This document shows positions 1-13,332 of a stretch of DNA of 64,000 nt, in pieces (within the stretch, counting starts at the first letter, position 1; every line of letters starts with the position of its first letter). Under the pieces are notes generated by a model that was not told the DNA's origin, did no database searches, and worked only from the letters and a program-made list of their open reading frames with translations. Origin of the DNA: Linepithema humile. Its lineage: Eukaryota > Arthropoda > Insecta > Hymenoptera > Formicidae. The stretch covers positions 24,625,911 through 24,689,910 of the forward strand of contig NC_090132.1 in assembly GCF_040581485.1 (NCBI RefSeq), given 5' to 3'. The translations under genes and the position numbers were made by a program.

Positions 1-3000
1 AAGGCTACGCTCGCCATCTGTCGTACCTTTTCGTAAGACTTGGAACGATCGTGAAACTCCATCGGTAGCGAGTGCAATGTATTTTTATGTACAATTATAG
101 CTAATGTATTCCAAATTAAATAATTAGGCAAATTATCTCAATCTCTCAAGACCCATAAAAAGAGAAAGCTTTTTTTAATTTCAGTGTTAAACTAAATAAA
201 TGTTCGCAAAACACGCAAATTTTTTTTCAGATTTTAAATTAACTTTTAGCAAAGAAATGAATTATAGGCTTTTGAAATTACACTGAATTTAAAAATAATT
301 GGAATTTCTCATTTAGAATAATACTGTCAAATACTTTCACAAATGAAAGTGATTGAAATCTTATAATTCCTAAGCGTTACAGTAGAAAATTTATTGTATA
401 ATTGCTTTTTTATTAAATATTTTAATTTAAAGTAACACATGTCATATTTGAGCACTCACGACGCATTTCTCGCGCGGACTAATGTTTGTCGCTAACGCGG
501 TTATTAATTACGCGCGTTAGCGTGCTCAGCACGCGTCTCGCACTCTCGTGACAGAGAAATTTCCTGCGCCGCAATATGATACGATCTTGAAAAATCTTCC
601 ACGGTACCGCAATTAACTGCACGCTGTGCGTTGACGTTGTTGTCCGTCTATATTGTACGATATTAACGGGATATCATCGCGAATTGATGCTAAATGTGTG
701 ATTAGTCTTTCACTGCTAAATACTGCATCTAAGTCAGATTTGTTATTTCTTATCTCGCATAATAATCATTTTTTTCGCTTGAAATTTATCGAGCTAGAAA
801 TCACCTGAACAATTTTAGCACTAAAAAATTCGAGACACAAGTCGATGTTATATATAATTCGTGGCATTACTTCAAATTTATTTCGCTCGATTTCTCTATC
901 CTGGAACATGATTTTGCGAACGATATCGGTGTTTTCCTCGATTGAAAATCAATGGCACGCAAGTGGAACAGCCGAAGGTGCCTCTTTTGCGTTAAAAAAA
1001 AATACCGACCACTTAAACGTCGTTTCGTTCGACGGCGGACGAAGAAAACAACTGCGCGATTACGTGACCGGATTACGTCTTATCGAAGAGACATTGACGG
1101 TGTGCCGCGTCGTGTGGAAGCGATTTCGCGTTACCATCCGGATAAACCGGAGTATTGATCCGATTATTATCCGCCTCGCGCTCGGAAGAGCCGCCGTCGC
1201 CGCTGCCGTCGTCGTGACAGTTCGACGTCGAGGCGAGCGTTGTTAAATGTGCCAGCTAGTGCCGGGTAAGTTGCATTGGCGAAATGCCGTGTGGACTAAA
1301 TTCGAACGATTATAAGCGACATTCGAGATGATCGCGCGCGCTGCACCCAGCGCATCTAGGTCCATGTATTCGCATCTACGTGCGTAATAATACGCACACC
1401 TAATTCTGTTTTTGGAGTAACCAGACGCGATTTTTACACTAACGTGTGAAATTCCTATATCAATGCGACAATAAATAGTACGATAAAGAACATTATACAC
1501 GGAGCTTTCTCGCAATCTCAGCTATCTTCAGCTAAAGGCGCGCAAATTAAGTTTTCAAAGATGTTAGAAAATAAAAATCATTAATTTGAGAAATAAGGAA
1601 TGTGTGTGTAAATGTAATATAAAACACAACGTAGAAGGATATTTGTGGTTGCGATTAATCCCTATATGGAGTTAACTTGTTAAGATAACAAGATATTTAA
1701 CGTCGAGTGCACAATATATTTAGTGACACTGCATGAAAATTTAAAGGAGATTAAGATCTTAGTTACACGCAAACTCGCGGGACTTGTGAAATGCAGTTTC
1801 GACGTAAAGCTACATTTACGACCCGTGTAAATTTAGTAACAAAGTTTCTATCGGAAAGTTTGGTAAGATGCCTGTTGCGAAGGAAGCGAGAAAGAAATAG
1901 TTTATTTGTTGTTCTCGCATTGTCCATTGGGTAAACTCGAAATTTATCGTTATGTCGGATGGAACTTTTAAAGAGAATCCAATTTCCACATGTTCGTACT
2001 TGTTTTGTTGAACTTTTTGCTCAAATAACTCTTTGTATATAGAGAACGCCACAAACGTTTTATTAATGTTGAAATTTTGCTCTATTTTCTCATCACTCTC
2101 TCTCTCGTCTCATAAAAAGCATGAAGAAGGCGACTGAAAGAAACAAATCTTAATATCTAGCACTCACCATTCGCAGCTGCAGATGTATATCGCAATATCC
2201 AACGCATCAGGAAAATTGGATATCTAACCTCTTGGCAGCCGGCGACCGCAACATGCGCTCTCGATCGTCAGTTGAGTCCATGTCCAAGTTCCTTCACATT
2301 TCACACACATATGCGACCGACAAGAACATAATCTCGGTTCCGGTATAAATACTTCGCACGATCGTTCTCGCGATCTTTCACTTCCAAAACGCGAACTTTT
2401 GTACGGTAAGCGTTGGTACTTTGCATGCCCAATTTCCCGCGAAGATTCTTATCGCGATCGCTTCTGTAGTACAATCACTTCTGAATAATGGTACACGTTC
2501 GCTACCGCAAACTCGACGAAAATGACGCATGAAAAATAACACGTAATATATTCATAATAGTGCGACTCGTGTGAAGCAAAACACACTATGGCGGTCGGCT
2601 ATGGCGCCGGCTGGTATTAAACGACATCTGACGGAAAAGCTCTGTACAAATTTCGACAAATCTTGATTGTCACTAATCCAGAATATTTTCATCCAATGCA
2701 ATTTTGCAGCATCGCGTTCGCGATTCGTTTATTCCCGAATGTTATGTAATCTGGAGTATGCGTACTCACGAATATCATGCATTCTGGTTACCATGCCGTA
2801 AATCCGCCAAAATCCGGAAAGAATACATGACGGTGTATACATGCACGCGCGAGCTAGACTCTATCATGGCAGTCGGCTTTGCGGGAGATAAAACGACAAT
2901 TGACGGAAACGACCAACCGCACCCGAAATAGTGTTTCATACACTTTGAGTCTTAATGCATAATGTACAAGTCCCGATATAGGAACATTTTACGCGAATGT

Positions 3001-6000
3001 TGAAAAGAATAAAAATTAATCGAAAAAATCATTTTGCAAATTGTTCATTAAATTTTCGTTAATAAAATAGTGAGTGAAAAATCACCAAAACAAACATATA
3101 AAAAATTTAATGCAATTATGTTTTCGTTATCGTCTTCGCGTTGGTGGCATGTATGTGTAAAATGAAAAGAAAATTTGATATGAAAACCTGATCCAAAAAT
3201 CGAAATACGCTGCAATCGTTGGCTGTCAGATCGCTTAACATTAATTTTTGTTTATTTTTTAACGCATTGCATATTAAAGAATACATCTGGTTGCAGCTGC
3301 GAACAATGAACGGTATTATCAATATATTTATATTTCTTTAATTTCGAAAATTTTTATGTAGCGATTTTGTAAATATCAGTAAATGTTATTATAAAATTCT
3401 TGCAATAGCATATTGTATCGCAAGTAAAAAAAATTTTCTGAAAAGTTCAAACAAAAGCTCTATTCGAATATCTAATCTCGATTTATAAAACATTTTTTAC
3501 GGAACAAATCCGAAAATTCACTAACAATAAACATTATTTTGTTAAAAAATCAATATTCAAGTAAAAAATACTTGGATTTGGAATATATAAATATTCCAAA
3601 CTGTATCTATACTTATTTTTGTTGCATTCTTTTTAACAGTAATTTTTGTTTCATTAAAATCTAATATTAATATTTCTAATATTTCGTCAAATTTCGCAGA
3701 AGTATCAACATCGAGTTAACTACTACTGGTGGCAACTTTGCGCTCGATCTTATATTTATCCGCATTTCTCTCGGCCGGGTATGCGGTCGCAAGGCCGTTG
3801 CTACATTTGGGTCAATCATAATCCACGCACCCGGCGCGAAAACTGGATACCATTCGTGAACGACTACATTATCATTATGTTCGCTTCGAGAGCGCGTCCG
3901 AGAAGGCGATCGGGGCAAGGTAAACGGGTGAAAGAACGGGCCTGCTGTTTCGTGCATTGCTGAATATAGCCCATCGAGTACAAATGTAGACGGTGAAAAA
4001 CCAATGGAAAAAATTCCTACAACCTACTTTAATGATTCAACCAAGAAAATAGATACAAACAGGAAACACAGATGTGACGCTTGAATCATTAACCTATTAT
4101 TAACTGAACTTTCCATTATATTATAATTATACTACAATTTAATATGGAAACAAACGAAAAGCTGATTGAATAATTAGTTTAAAAGTCAATCCATAACTTT
4201 CTCAAAAGAGAAACGATTGTGAAATGAAAAATATTGCGCAAAAACCGAATTAACTCACAAATTACAATAAAATGAGTTTCTCATATACCATTCTGAATTT
4301 TGAGGATGATGTATTCATTATTATATAAACGGATTAACTCGATTGTGTGTAAAATTGTAACTTCAAAATAAATAATTTTAACAATAAATTGTCGATGGCA
4401 TTGCTGCTTTTAAATATCGCTTAGTCCTGATATCTCGGGTTGGAATTGAGCTCAATGAACAATTACGAAGTGTATGTAGAAACGACCATCCACGTCAGTG
4501 TCGCGTGGTTCGCGGAGAGAGAATAGAAGAGAGAGAGAGAGACAGAAGGAGAGAGAATAGAAGAGAGAGAGACAGAAGGAGAAAGAACAGCGTTGCGGGT
4601 TAAACTCGGTTGTGCACATACGACAAGTCCACGAACGACTCAGCGCCCATGCAATTCCGCTTGGCGTCTAATTGATCGCGATTGAACGCGCGGTCCCGTG
4701 ACGAGACCGGTAATGTCGCGTCCAAGTCGTCAAGAAAAACGAACACCCTCGCTTCGAGGAGTGTTGTGCTTTTAAAAGCAAATGAATGAGTCCGCTTTCG
4801 ATTGCGCATGATATAACATGTAAACATAGTTGAAATTGTTACAGAAAGTAACACTGCAAAAAAGTTTTGAAAGAATATATTATTACTTGTTTCGCAGTGA
4901 AAGTCGATGCAATTAATTTTTCAGTGTATGTCGCGTATGTGAAATTGGCGTATCTCATATGTATATCATTTTTTTTCTCTCCACTTCTTTAATATTGCAT
5001 TATTTTATATGAATTTTATTTTAATTTTTTAAACAATTTTAAATTGATTTTTCTGAACTGAAGTATCAAAGCATCAGTGATTTCCAATGAGGAGCATTAT
5101 ATTTTCAGATACACAAGGACTAAACTTATCAATATTCTATAGTTCCAAAGTCTGCGGCATAAGGGATAGAAAATCCATAACACGATGATTAAAAATAATG
5201 TGATAAGTTGTAACCTACGGGGACTTGTGTAGGGTACGAGTGGGAACTGTCCAGTCTATTATCATAATTCTATAAACGCGTATACATGCTTGAAAAACAT
5301 AGTCCACTAGGCTAGCATAAAAAAATTGTTTATTTCCGAAAAGGTTTTAAAAAAGCCTGAAATATTCATTTGGTACGAGTTTCCGCTAAAAACTTGTTAT
5401 GCAAATGTTTCTGTTATATTTTTCTTGTCTGCCGGTGTCCATAAAAAAATATAAATGTCGAGTTTTCATAAAAATTGCCTTTTTCAATAATAATGTAAAT
5501 CAAGAAATTTATTTTGTCGTTTATTCTATTACGCAAAAAAGTGTGACGTTTTATTTGATTTTCCAGTGAGAGCGTCATCAGCAGTAAAACGCAATCGCGA
5601 AATTACATTCGATAAATGTGGTTACGGGCGCGTCATGATTTACAACCATCTTCATCAACGATTACCGGGCAAATGTGTAGAGAAAGCGTAGCCGTAAAAA
5701 GCAGATTAGTCCTAGTTTATTAGTCAGCGTGAATCGCGTTTATAAACGAGATAGACTCATCTGACGACACAAATTGTCGCCATTGAGTCTACCGTAGGGA
5801 CGCATTTGAAGAAAGCAATTTTCGTCAATCTCGCAAATTACATTAGCACTTAAATAATTTTTTTGCTACTTTATAACGTTCTTTTTAGTAATACAAGAAA
5901 TTTGAATCACCTTTGTGTGTAATAAAAAAAATTATTGATAAATTTCCGAAAATCCGATTCACTTTAATTATTATATAAATAGAAAGATTTGGTAGAAGTT

Positions 6001-9000
6001 AACGAATTTATTAACGCCGTGAATAATATAAGTTTACGTCTCTGGAAATTAATACGACGACCCAAGTGTCGTTACTAAGGCGCTTGATAACAATGTTAAT
6101 TAGACAAAACGACCATTATGATTCGGTAAAGTATGCAAAGGAGGCCGGTACGAGATAAAAAGGTGACCTTGCCTCGCCGCTGTTCTTGCATCTTCCGCGC
6201 GAGTGTTAACCGGGTTAATTAAGCATATCGACGTCGTTCTGCACAACTTTGGTACCGTTACGTCGTCCAAGGTTAGAGAAGAGTCTTTAACGTTTCATAA
6301 TCCGGACGTCCACATAGTTCCTCGACATCGACTCCACGATTTATATTATTAACGAAGCGTGACGCATAAATAACGGATCGTAAAACTCTATCATTCAATC
6401 GAAATAGATAACAAATGTACGATTCGCACGATAACAGCAATTGCAATATCTATTGTGCACTTGCTAATTAGAATACTATATAAGAAATTTTATGACGATT
6501 TTTTTCTGAAAATTTATACTGAAAGAAGAATAGTAAAAAATTTCTTCTAAAACGATCATATACGAGTAAAAAGACATTCTATTTACGCAATCGAATAATT
6601 CGATATCAATATATCGATTAATTCTACGTAAGTGTGAATCTTTTAATTATTGAAGAATAAAAATCAGAGTAGAAAAGAAACATTATACAACATGATAAAT
6701 AATATCGCATAAATGTCGACAATTATATTCTGCTTTTTCTGAAAATATAACGATTTATACTGCCTAATTTTCTCAGCGAAAACACTCGGTATACTTTTCG
6801 AGTTACACGGAAGAGTTATACATAGAAGAACTATAGACAGTCGAAGCTTTATATCCGGCGACCGGAGACTGGCACACTATGCAATCCGGACATACAGGCA
6901 TTCGATCAGAGTGCGAGCAATGTGCCGCCAATCAATCACAAGAAAACAGAACGGCGCATACAAAATGCCTTTTAAACTCTGCATTACTTTTCACAATCGT
7001 ACTCCTTCACAAGTTTGTAATTACAATCTTCTTTAAACAAATTTTGATCATGAAATAATTACGACGTTTCTCGTCACTTTTCGATGAAAATTTGACAATT
7101 TAGACAAATAAGAAAATGTGTAATTAAGATAAATCTGTCATAATCTGTGCTATCAAAAATAAAAAAATCTATCAAGACAGAGAATCTGTTGTTAAAATTA
7201 AGATCAAGAAGATTCTGAAATTCCTACATGTTTATTCGCAAGAAAAAATGTACGTTCACATAAAATCTATTTATATACACGTATATGAGAATCTGTACAT
7301 GCTATGCAAGTCTATATATGCACGTATGTATTCGCCACCCGACACTGCATATGGCCAACTCTCTATCTACACCGTGCGCGATGACGGTCGAATTTCCGTG
7401 ACGCAAATTCGATTTTTGTGAAACGAGGCCACGACGGATATATTTTCGACTGACGGCCGATACGCCGGACGTCGTGAAAACAGATTCAGTGTCATCGACC
7501 GCCGAAACCGTGGTGGCCGAACCCTATTCAAGGTCCAGCGATTCGATGACCTTAAATCATCGCCGATATACCGTACGATTGTCGTTGAGCGAACGGCGTG
7601 GCTGCAATGGTCGAGCGAATACGTTATGATACGCCGTTGGGACACCATGAGTCAGTATCGTAAGTAACAGTATAAATCAGCATTTAATATACCGTAAGAT
7701 GAGGTCACGTTGAGTCCAAGTATTTTTAAGCGGGATAAAAACATCGTAATATCACTTACAAAAAATAATTGTTTTCTGCGACTATTAAGATTGAAACTTA
7801 GCTTTTTTTCAATAAGATTCATAAGAGATTAATAATGTTACATTAATATAAATATCACGTCGTGATATTTTTCATAACGATAAAATGAATAATCATTAAG
7901 AAATTGTCAAACAATAGCGGTTTCGTGTAATATCGCTTCAAGTTATTGATACCGCTTTATGTTGTTTACTTAAAAGAAATTAAATTCCCCGTTGCATTCA
8001 ATATTACAAAGAATTCTCGTGAATCGTCTGTTTGCGACAGTTCAACTGGTACAATCGAAAGTTATAACCGCGCCGTTAATTACGGACGAGAAATTAATTC
8101 GTTCGATAACTCATTGACGCTCTCGCGAGCGTGAAAACGTGAAAGCTTCCTACCAGTAGCAACCGATAAAGCACCGATGGCCACTACCAAGAGAAAATTC
8201 GAAAGCCGTCGGTCGTGAAAACCTGTTCAACTGCGTCATTGACTACGATTCCGTGTTATTCCATTCGGGTCGAAATCTGGACTAAACGTGAGAAAAAAAA
8301 AACAGATCTATCAGACTCGTCGGCCTATTTATGAGACGTGTTTTCCAACTCAATCACATCTAATTCGAACGATTTTATGACGTGTCTAGAATGTCAAGTA
8401 CAGGCCTGAATATGTGGCAATAAAAGATGATCTTTCGAGAAAAAGAGACAAGATTTAAATGTCTTCAATAAAATATAAAAGGTTTAAAGAGAGATATCCA
8501 TAAGTCTTCTTCACAATTAATAAATAACTATCGTAAATTTTTTCCAGACAGGAAATTATTTTCACGAATTTTAAGCTTTGATACTGAACAGCAGCCTGAG
8601 TGATTATAATAAATTTCAATCTAATTGTCCTCGGATGAAGAGTAATATTAAATTCAAAGGACGCATTAAGACTTTAAACAGTGCGCGCACTGCGCACTCG
8701 ACTCTCTCTCTCTCTCAGCTTAAAAAAGCGTTGACGTTGATACAAAGCGATCACCCTGTACCAGAGACGTCACGAAACGACTTTATGATACACGATGATA
8801 CTCACAACGGAGCAACATTTCGCCTTTTGCTCGTAAAGGCCGCCGCACTTAGCAAGAAGAGCGTACTCAAAATATCTGGAGGTCGCAAAAAATAACGATA
8901 ATACGGTTCAATAAACCGCGGATATATAGCTCACTTAACAACAATTGGATCCGACTTGGATGATTCACGGGAGTTCTGCTTGGTTAGATAATTATCTCCC

Positions 9001-12000
9001 GAAGTTCTTTCTCAAGAAGCGCGCTGCGACTCCCAGTCTCTGTCGAGCACTTTCTTCCGCGAGCGTCGACCCATAGCCTTAACATATTACGCATGACGAA
9101 GCACATGTTGATCGACCTACGAACGACAGCGAAATATTTCAGACCCGGAGACAATGAGGCGTGATAGAACAATCATTCGGCGCGTGATGACTCTGAGACT
9201 CGTTCCGAAGAGAATTAAAATGGCTTTTCTTACATTTACTTTTTAAATGCACCAATTGAATTAATTTTCATATTATTGATATTATTTAGAAGCGTTATTA
9301 CGTTAAACAAACATAAATTTATTAAGAAACACAAAAAAAATGTTTTATTCATATTTATACTGGAATAATTGAAGTTGCTACTATTTGCGTGTGCTTCTTT
9401 GTATGCATAAATGTTGGCAAAGTTTCGCAATAAAACAATGTTTGCATACAATTTGCATTATGTACCGCTGCGATAGCAAATTAGTCGAATTTTAACTAAG
9501 GTTATTTGTATTAATAACGGCTGTAAACCGCGTAAGTTCTACAGGAACATCCAGTTATTTTCCAGCCATGTGCGACAGAGAGCATGATTTTATACGCGCT
9601 GCCACATCAGCGCGAAGAATTTCTTTCCCCATAACTTAAACGCGTCACGTTACGCAACGGGCAATTAGGGAAACGTCACAGCGTCACGTAAAGAAAGTGC
9701 GTTTCCTGTCGCGGGACAAATTGAATTTACCGAGTAAATCAACCGTGACGTTATGTCACCGCACGTGTATAGCCGATCAGCCAGGGTCAGTCGCGAGCAT
9801 ATGTACCGCTAAGCGGTGCACCCGTGACATTTTCAACCCCCGTTCGTTCGTTCGTTCGGTAAGGGAAGGTTCAAAGGTCGAGGAATAGCTGCGGCAGCGC
9901 CAAGCACGTATATATAACACGCGATATTTTAAAAGGAACGTCCGGAGGAACTTATGATCTTGTTTTAATTTAACAAGCCCGTTCACCTCCGCTAAGCTCG
10001 CGAGAGGAAGTTTCTAACAAAACCAGAACCCATCTCCGCTGAATAATTAATAACGAAGCGCGGATAGGATCTTTGATATTTTTTTTTAAACATGATATTT
10101 GATACTTTTTATAAACACGCGTGGGATACGAGAGCTTTTTATAGCTCATCGTTCGTAGACATTAAAAGATCATCACGTTGAAAGACATTAATTGTCTTAC
10201 AGTTTTTCAATAGAAAATTGCTCGAGTTAATGCTTCCCTCGGTAACCGATATATATTTTTCTGCAGAAAAATTTGTAATGGAGAGAAATAAAAATGCTGA
10301 ATAATTGGAGCAAATATTTCTAATTAGTTTATCTTCAATAATACGAAGAGTATCAAGTGTGCCTGAATTTCTCGGAAAGCGCATTATTCTGAAGTTCCTC
10401 ATTGTCTCCGGAACTGAGAAACATCGTGCGGTCGAACGTACGGGATGAGAATGCGAGGCACAAAGGACGACGAGCACGAGTCTTCCGCGATGGTTTGCGG
10501 AAGGAGATACTCGTAGTAAATCGGATTTCGAGCGACTTACCTTGGAGTTTGTGACGTGGTCGGCCGGCACGGACTCGGGAACGGTTTGCAGGGTGCTCCG
10601 CATGCTAGCGGACATTGTAGGCCAGCCAGTTTCACTCCAGCCTCAGACCCTCCTCCAACGCTGTGTCGACGCACCCTCTTCTCCCCTCACGCCTGTAACA
10701 AAGGAAGGACGGCGACGTTCAGCACGTGGGATTAATAGACCGGCTTACCGACGCGCGCTTCGTCCTCGGCGCAGCCCTTCAGCCCTTTTCGGAGCATTAA
10801 CGGCGCGAGAACGTTACTGTCCGGTGAGCAGAGACGCAATCTTGAAAGGTGAGGTCATCTATGAGTCATTTATGATTCAAATCACTTGACTTGTAAAAAG
10901 AAATGATTAAATGTTAACGTGAAAACGAATCGAGTTACTCGCCTATCTTCTCTGCTGGCTTTCACTGAGGAAGGTAAACGAGTAAAAATATTTTTCATAA
11001 ATCCCGATATAAATCTTCTCGCGAACATCTAAATATAAGCAATCGATTCTCTTTTTTTAATGTATCAATTTCACGCGATGATCCATCCGTTACGGTTATG
11101 ATCTCATTGTGAGATAATCATCTTCATAGAAAATAACCGTTTATCGAGATTAGGCCCGCCACGTGCATCGGACGGTCGATAATCTCATTTTCGCCCAATT
11201 TAGCCAAGCGCAAGATCGATTTTGCCCAATATGGAGATATAGTCGCGCAATCGCGCTGATTGACGAAGTGCGCTTCATTAATTGGTATGCACGGTAAACC
11301 GTGGGCTTCAATTACCACGCCGTTGGTATCCGCGTGGTGGATGCGGTGCCGGCGGCGTAATGCATTCATATGGCGCATACCTATCATCCGATTGTCACAT
11401 ATACGCGAGTGCGTGCGCTCGCGCGGACGCGATCAAACCGTGAAATGACGCTAATGCGCAGCGGTGTTTACGTACGGAGAGACACAATGTAAGTGATCAA
11501 ATGAATGCCGCCCGCGGTGAAGGGCAGTGAAAATATCTGCGCTAACGAGTTTTCACGATCGTCACGCAGTGAGTCAGTGCGTGTTTGCAGTTATTATTAG
11601 CCGGTCGTAATGTTACGTGTACGTTCAACTTACCCATAATTATATCTCCCAATTAATTACCGTATAATTGATACATCGATAATGCGAGTTTCTTCAATTA
11701 AATGTATATTAATTTATAGTCCATTAATATACTTTATATTAATTAATCTCGAAAGTACTTAACTTCTAGCTCGAATTAAAAATTATTATTGTAGTTATTA
11801 AATATAGAAACCTTAAACCAAACTCGTATATAAGTACAAAATCTCGCGACAAGTATATTGAATGATAACGCGTTCACAAGTCCTGGTGACAAGCCGATTG
11901 ACAAATAATACCAGCTCGTTCTTCCGATTTAAAATTTTATGTTGCCTACACGCAATAGTCACGATCGTCTAATAAGGGCTAAAAAGGATACGATCCTTCG

Positions 12001-12867
12001 TCGAAACGGACCGAACTTACGCAGGTAGGCGAGCGTGAATCATACCTTGTAGCTACGGATACGGAATGCAACACCGGGCCAACTTGGGCTCTCGTATGTC
12101 TGCTGATCCACAGCGGACGACACGTTCGTACACATTACAATTCTATTTATATATCAGCGACAAAAACGCGACCATGTTTACGCGCGAAACACGCCACCGA
12201 TGCTTCGTTATCCCGAATTGCAGGACGAGATATTAAACGCATCGATATTTCTTTCGTAACACATTGCATTAGGCACAATACCATATGCTTTGTTCGCGAT
12301 TTATCTCAATCGTGCGATAGTGCTGAAACGTATATACCGATGATGTCAGAAGAAACGAGGAAATTCATCGAAATTATCGCGGCAAACTACGCTCTTATAT
12401 AAAAATATCTGCATTTATGGAAAAAAAGATTTAAAATTAACATCGTAGAAATAGATTCCCCGCTCTTTATTTATTGACGTCACATCGATATATATATAGT
12501 TAAAGCGACTGTTATATCGCTTTAATTAACCAATAAACCAGCTCTCTTCGAATCTTTTTCAAAGCTTACTTAGCAAAGAATATTGTATTAAATGAGCTCT
12601 TTTTTTGTTATATAAAAATTCACCTATTTTCATCATCAAATATATAAAAAGACATCTACATAATAAAGCTTGGAGAATTTTTATTTAAAAAAGATATGAG
12701 TAAAATAATCGCGTTATATCACAGAATCAATAATTCTGCGACGCTCTTTCGTGCAGATTTTACTAAAGGTTTCTATCTAATGGAGCAGAACAAGAAATTT
12801 CCGGAAACAGTTGAAAGGGAAAATATTAGCAGCAAAGAAAAGGGACGAGCGTAGAAAAAGAAGATCA
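1..12867. other. Intergenic region, no gene recognised
   Basis: Alternating AT-rich and moderately CpG-rich DNA. Open frames at 845-1246, 8578-8895 and 10139-10615 (minus) have no domain, no conserved composition and no consistent splice partners. Small repeats include a GA-rich tandem at 4510-4588, a (CT)n run at 8700-8717, CGTT tetranucleotides at 9841-9857 and a degenerate repeated motif at 2587 and 2867. Confidence 0.6.
4510..4588. repeat. GA-rich minisatellite, two units of about 35 bp
   Basis: The segment GAGAGAATAGAAGAGAGAGA then GACAGAAG is repeated twice in direct orientation with slightly different GA run lengths. Confidence 0.8.
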
Positions 12868-12873
12868 TGTATA

Positions 12874-13330
12874 CCGGGTGATCCATGTTCTTCAAGACGA
12901 CGATTTTCAAATATTAAGTATATAAAAATCTTTTCATGCAACATAATATTCAAAAATATCTCCAAACAGTTGTAGGTTGTAGAATTGATATTTAAACTAA
13001 TATTTAAATTTTCAATTGAGCGTTATCTATATAATTTATAGATCAAAGTTCAAATGTATTGTGTTACCCTTGAAATTAACTATTAATACTGTTAATACTA
13101 TTAATAGTAATAAATTGAGATAAAAATACTTGCAATACACACTGAAAAATTTGCATGGCCTTTTTTACATAATTTGTATTATTTTATTGCGATTTATGCG
13201 TAAAAAAAATAGTAAAAATTTTTAATGTAGTCCTCATAATTTTTAATATGCAAAATCTCGGTACAAAAAATCTCTGAAATTTTATTTATGCTTAGCACAT
13301 CAGCAGAGGTTGAGATTACATGGATCACCC
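12874..13330. mobile_element. Non-autonomous DNA transposon (MITE-like), about 457 bp
   Basis: The ends carry a terminal inverted repeat: (CC)GGGTGATCCATGT at 12874-12888 and ACATGGATCACCC at 13318-13330. A TA dinucleotide flanks each side (12872-12873 and 13331-13332), as expected for Tc1/mariner target duplication. The interior is AT-rich, has a small ATTAATACTGTTAATACTA repeat near 13080 and no transposase frame. The family name is inferred from the ends only. Confidence 0.6.
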
Positions 13331-13332
13331 TA

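Noticed and set aside
8578..8895. 105-codon plus-strand frame
   Set aside because: It crosses a CT microsatellite and has no domain. Considered chance.
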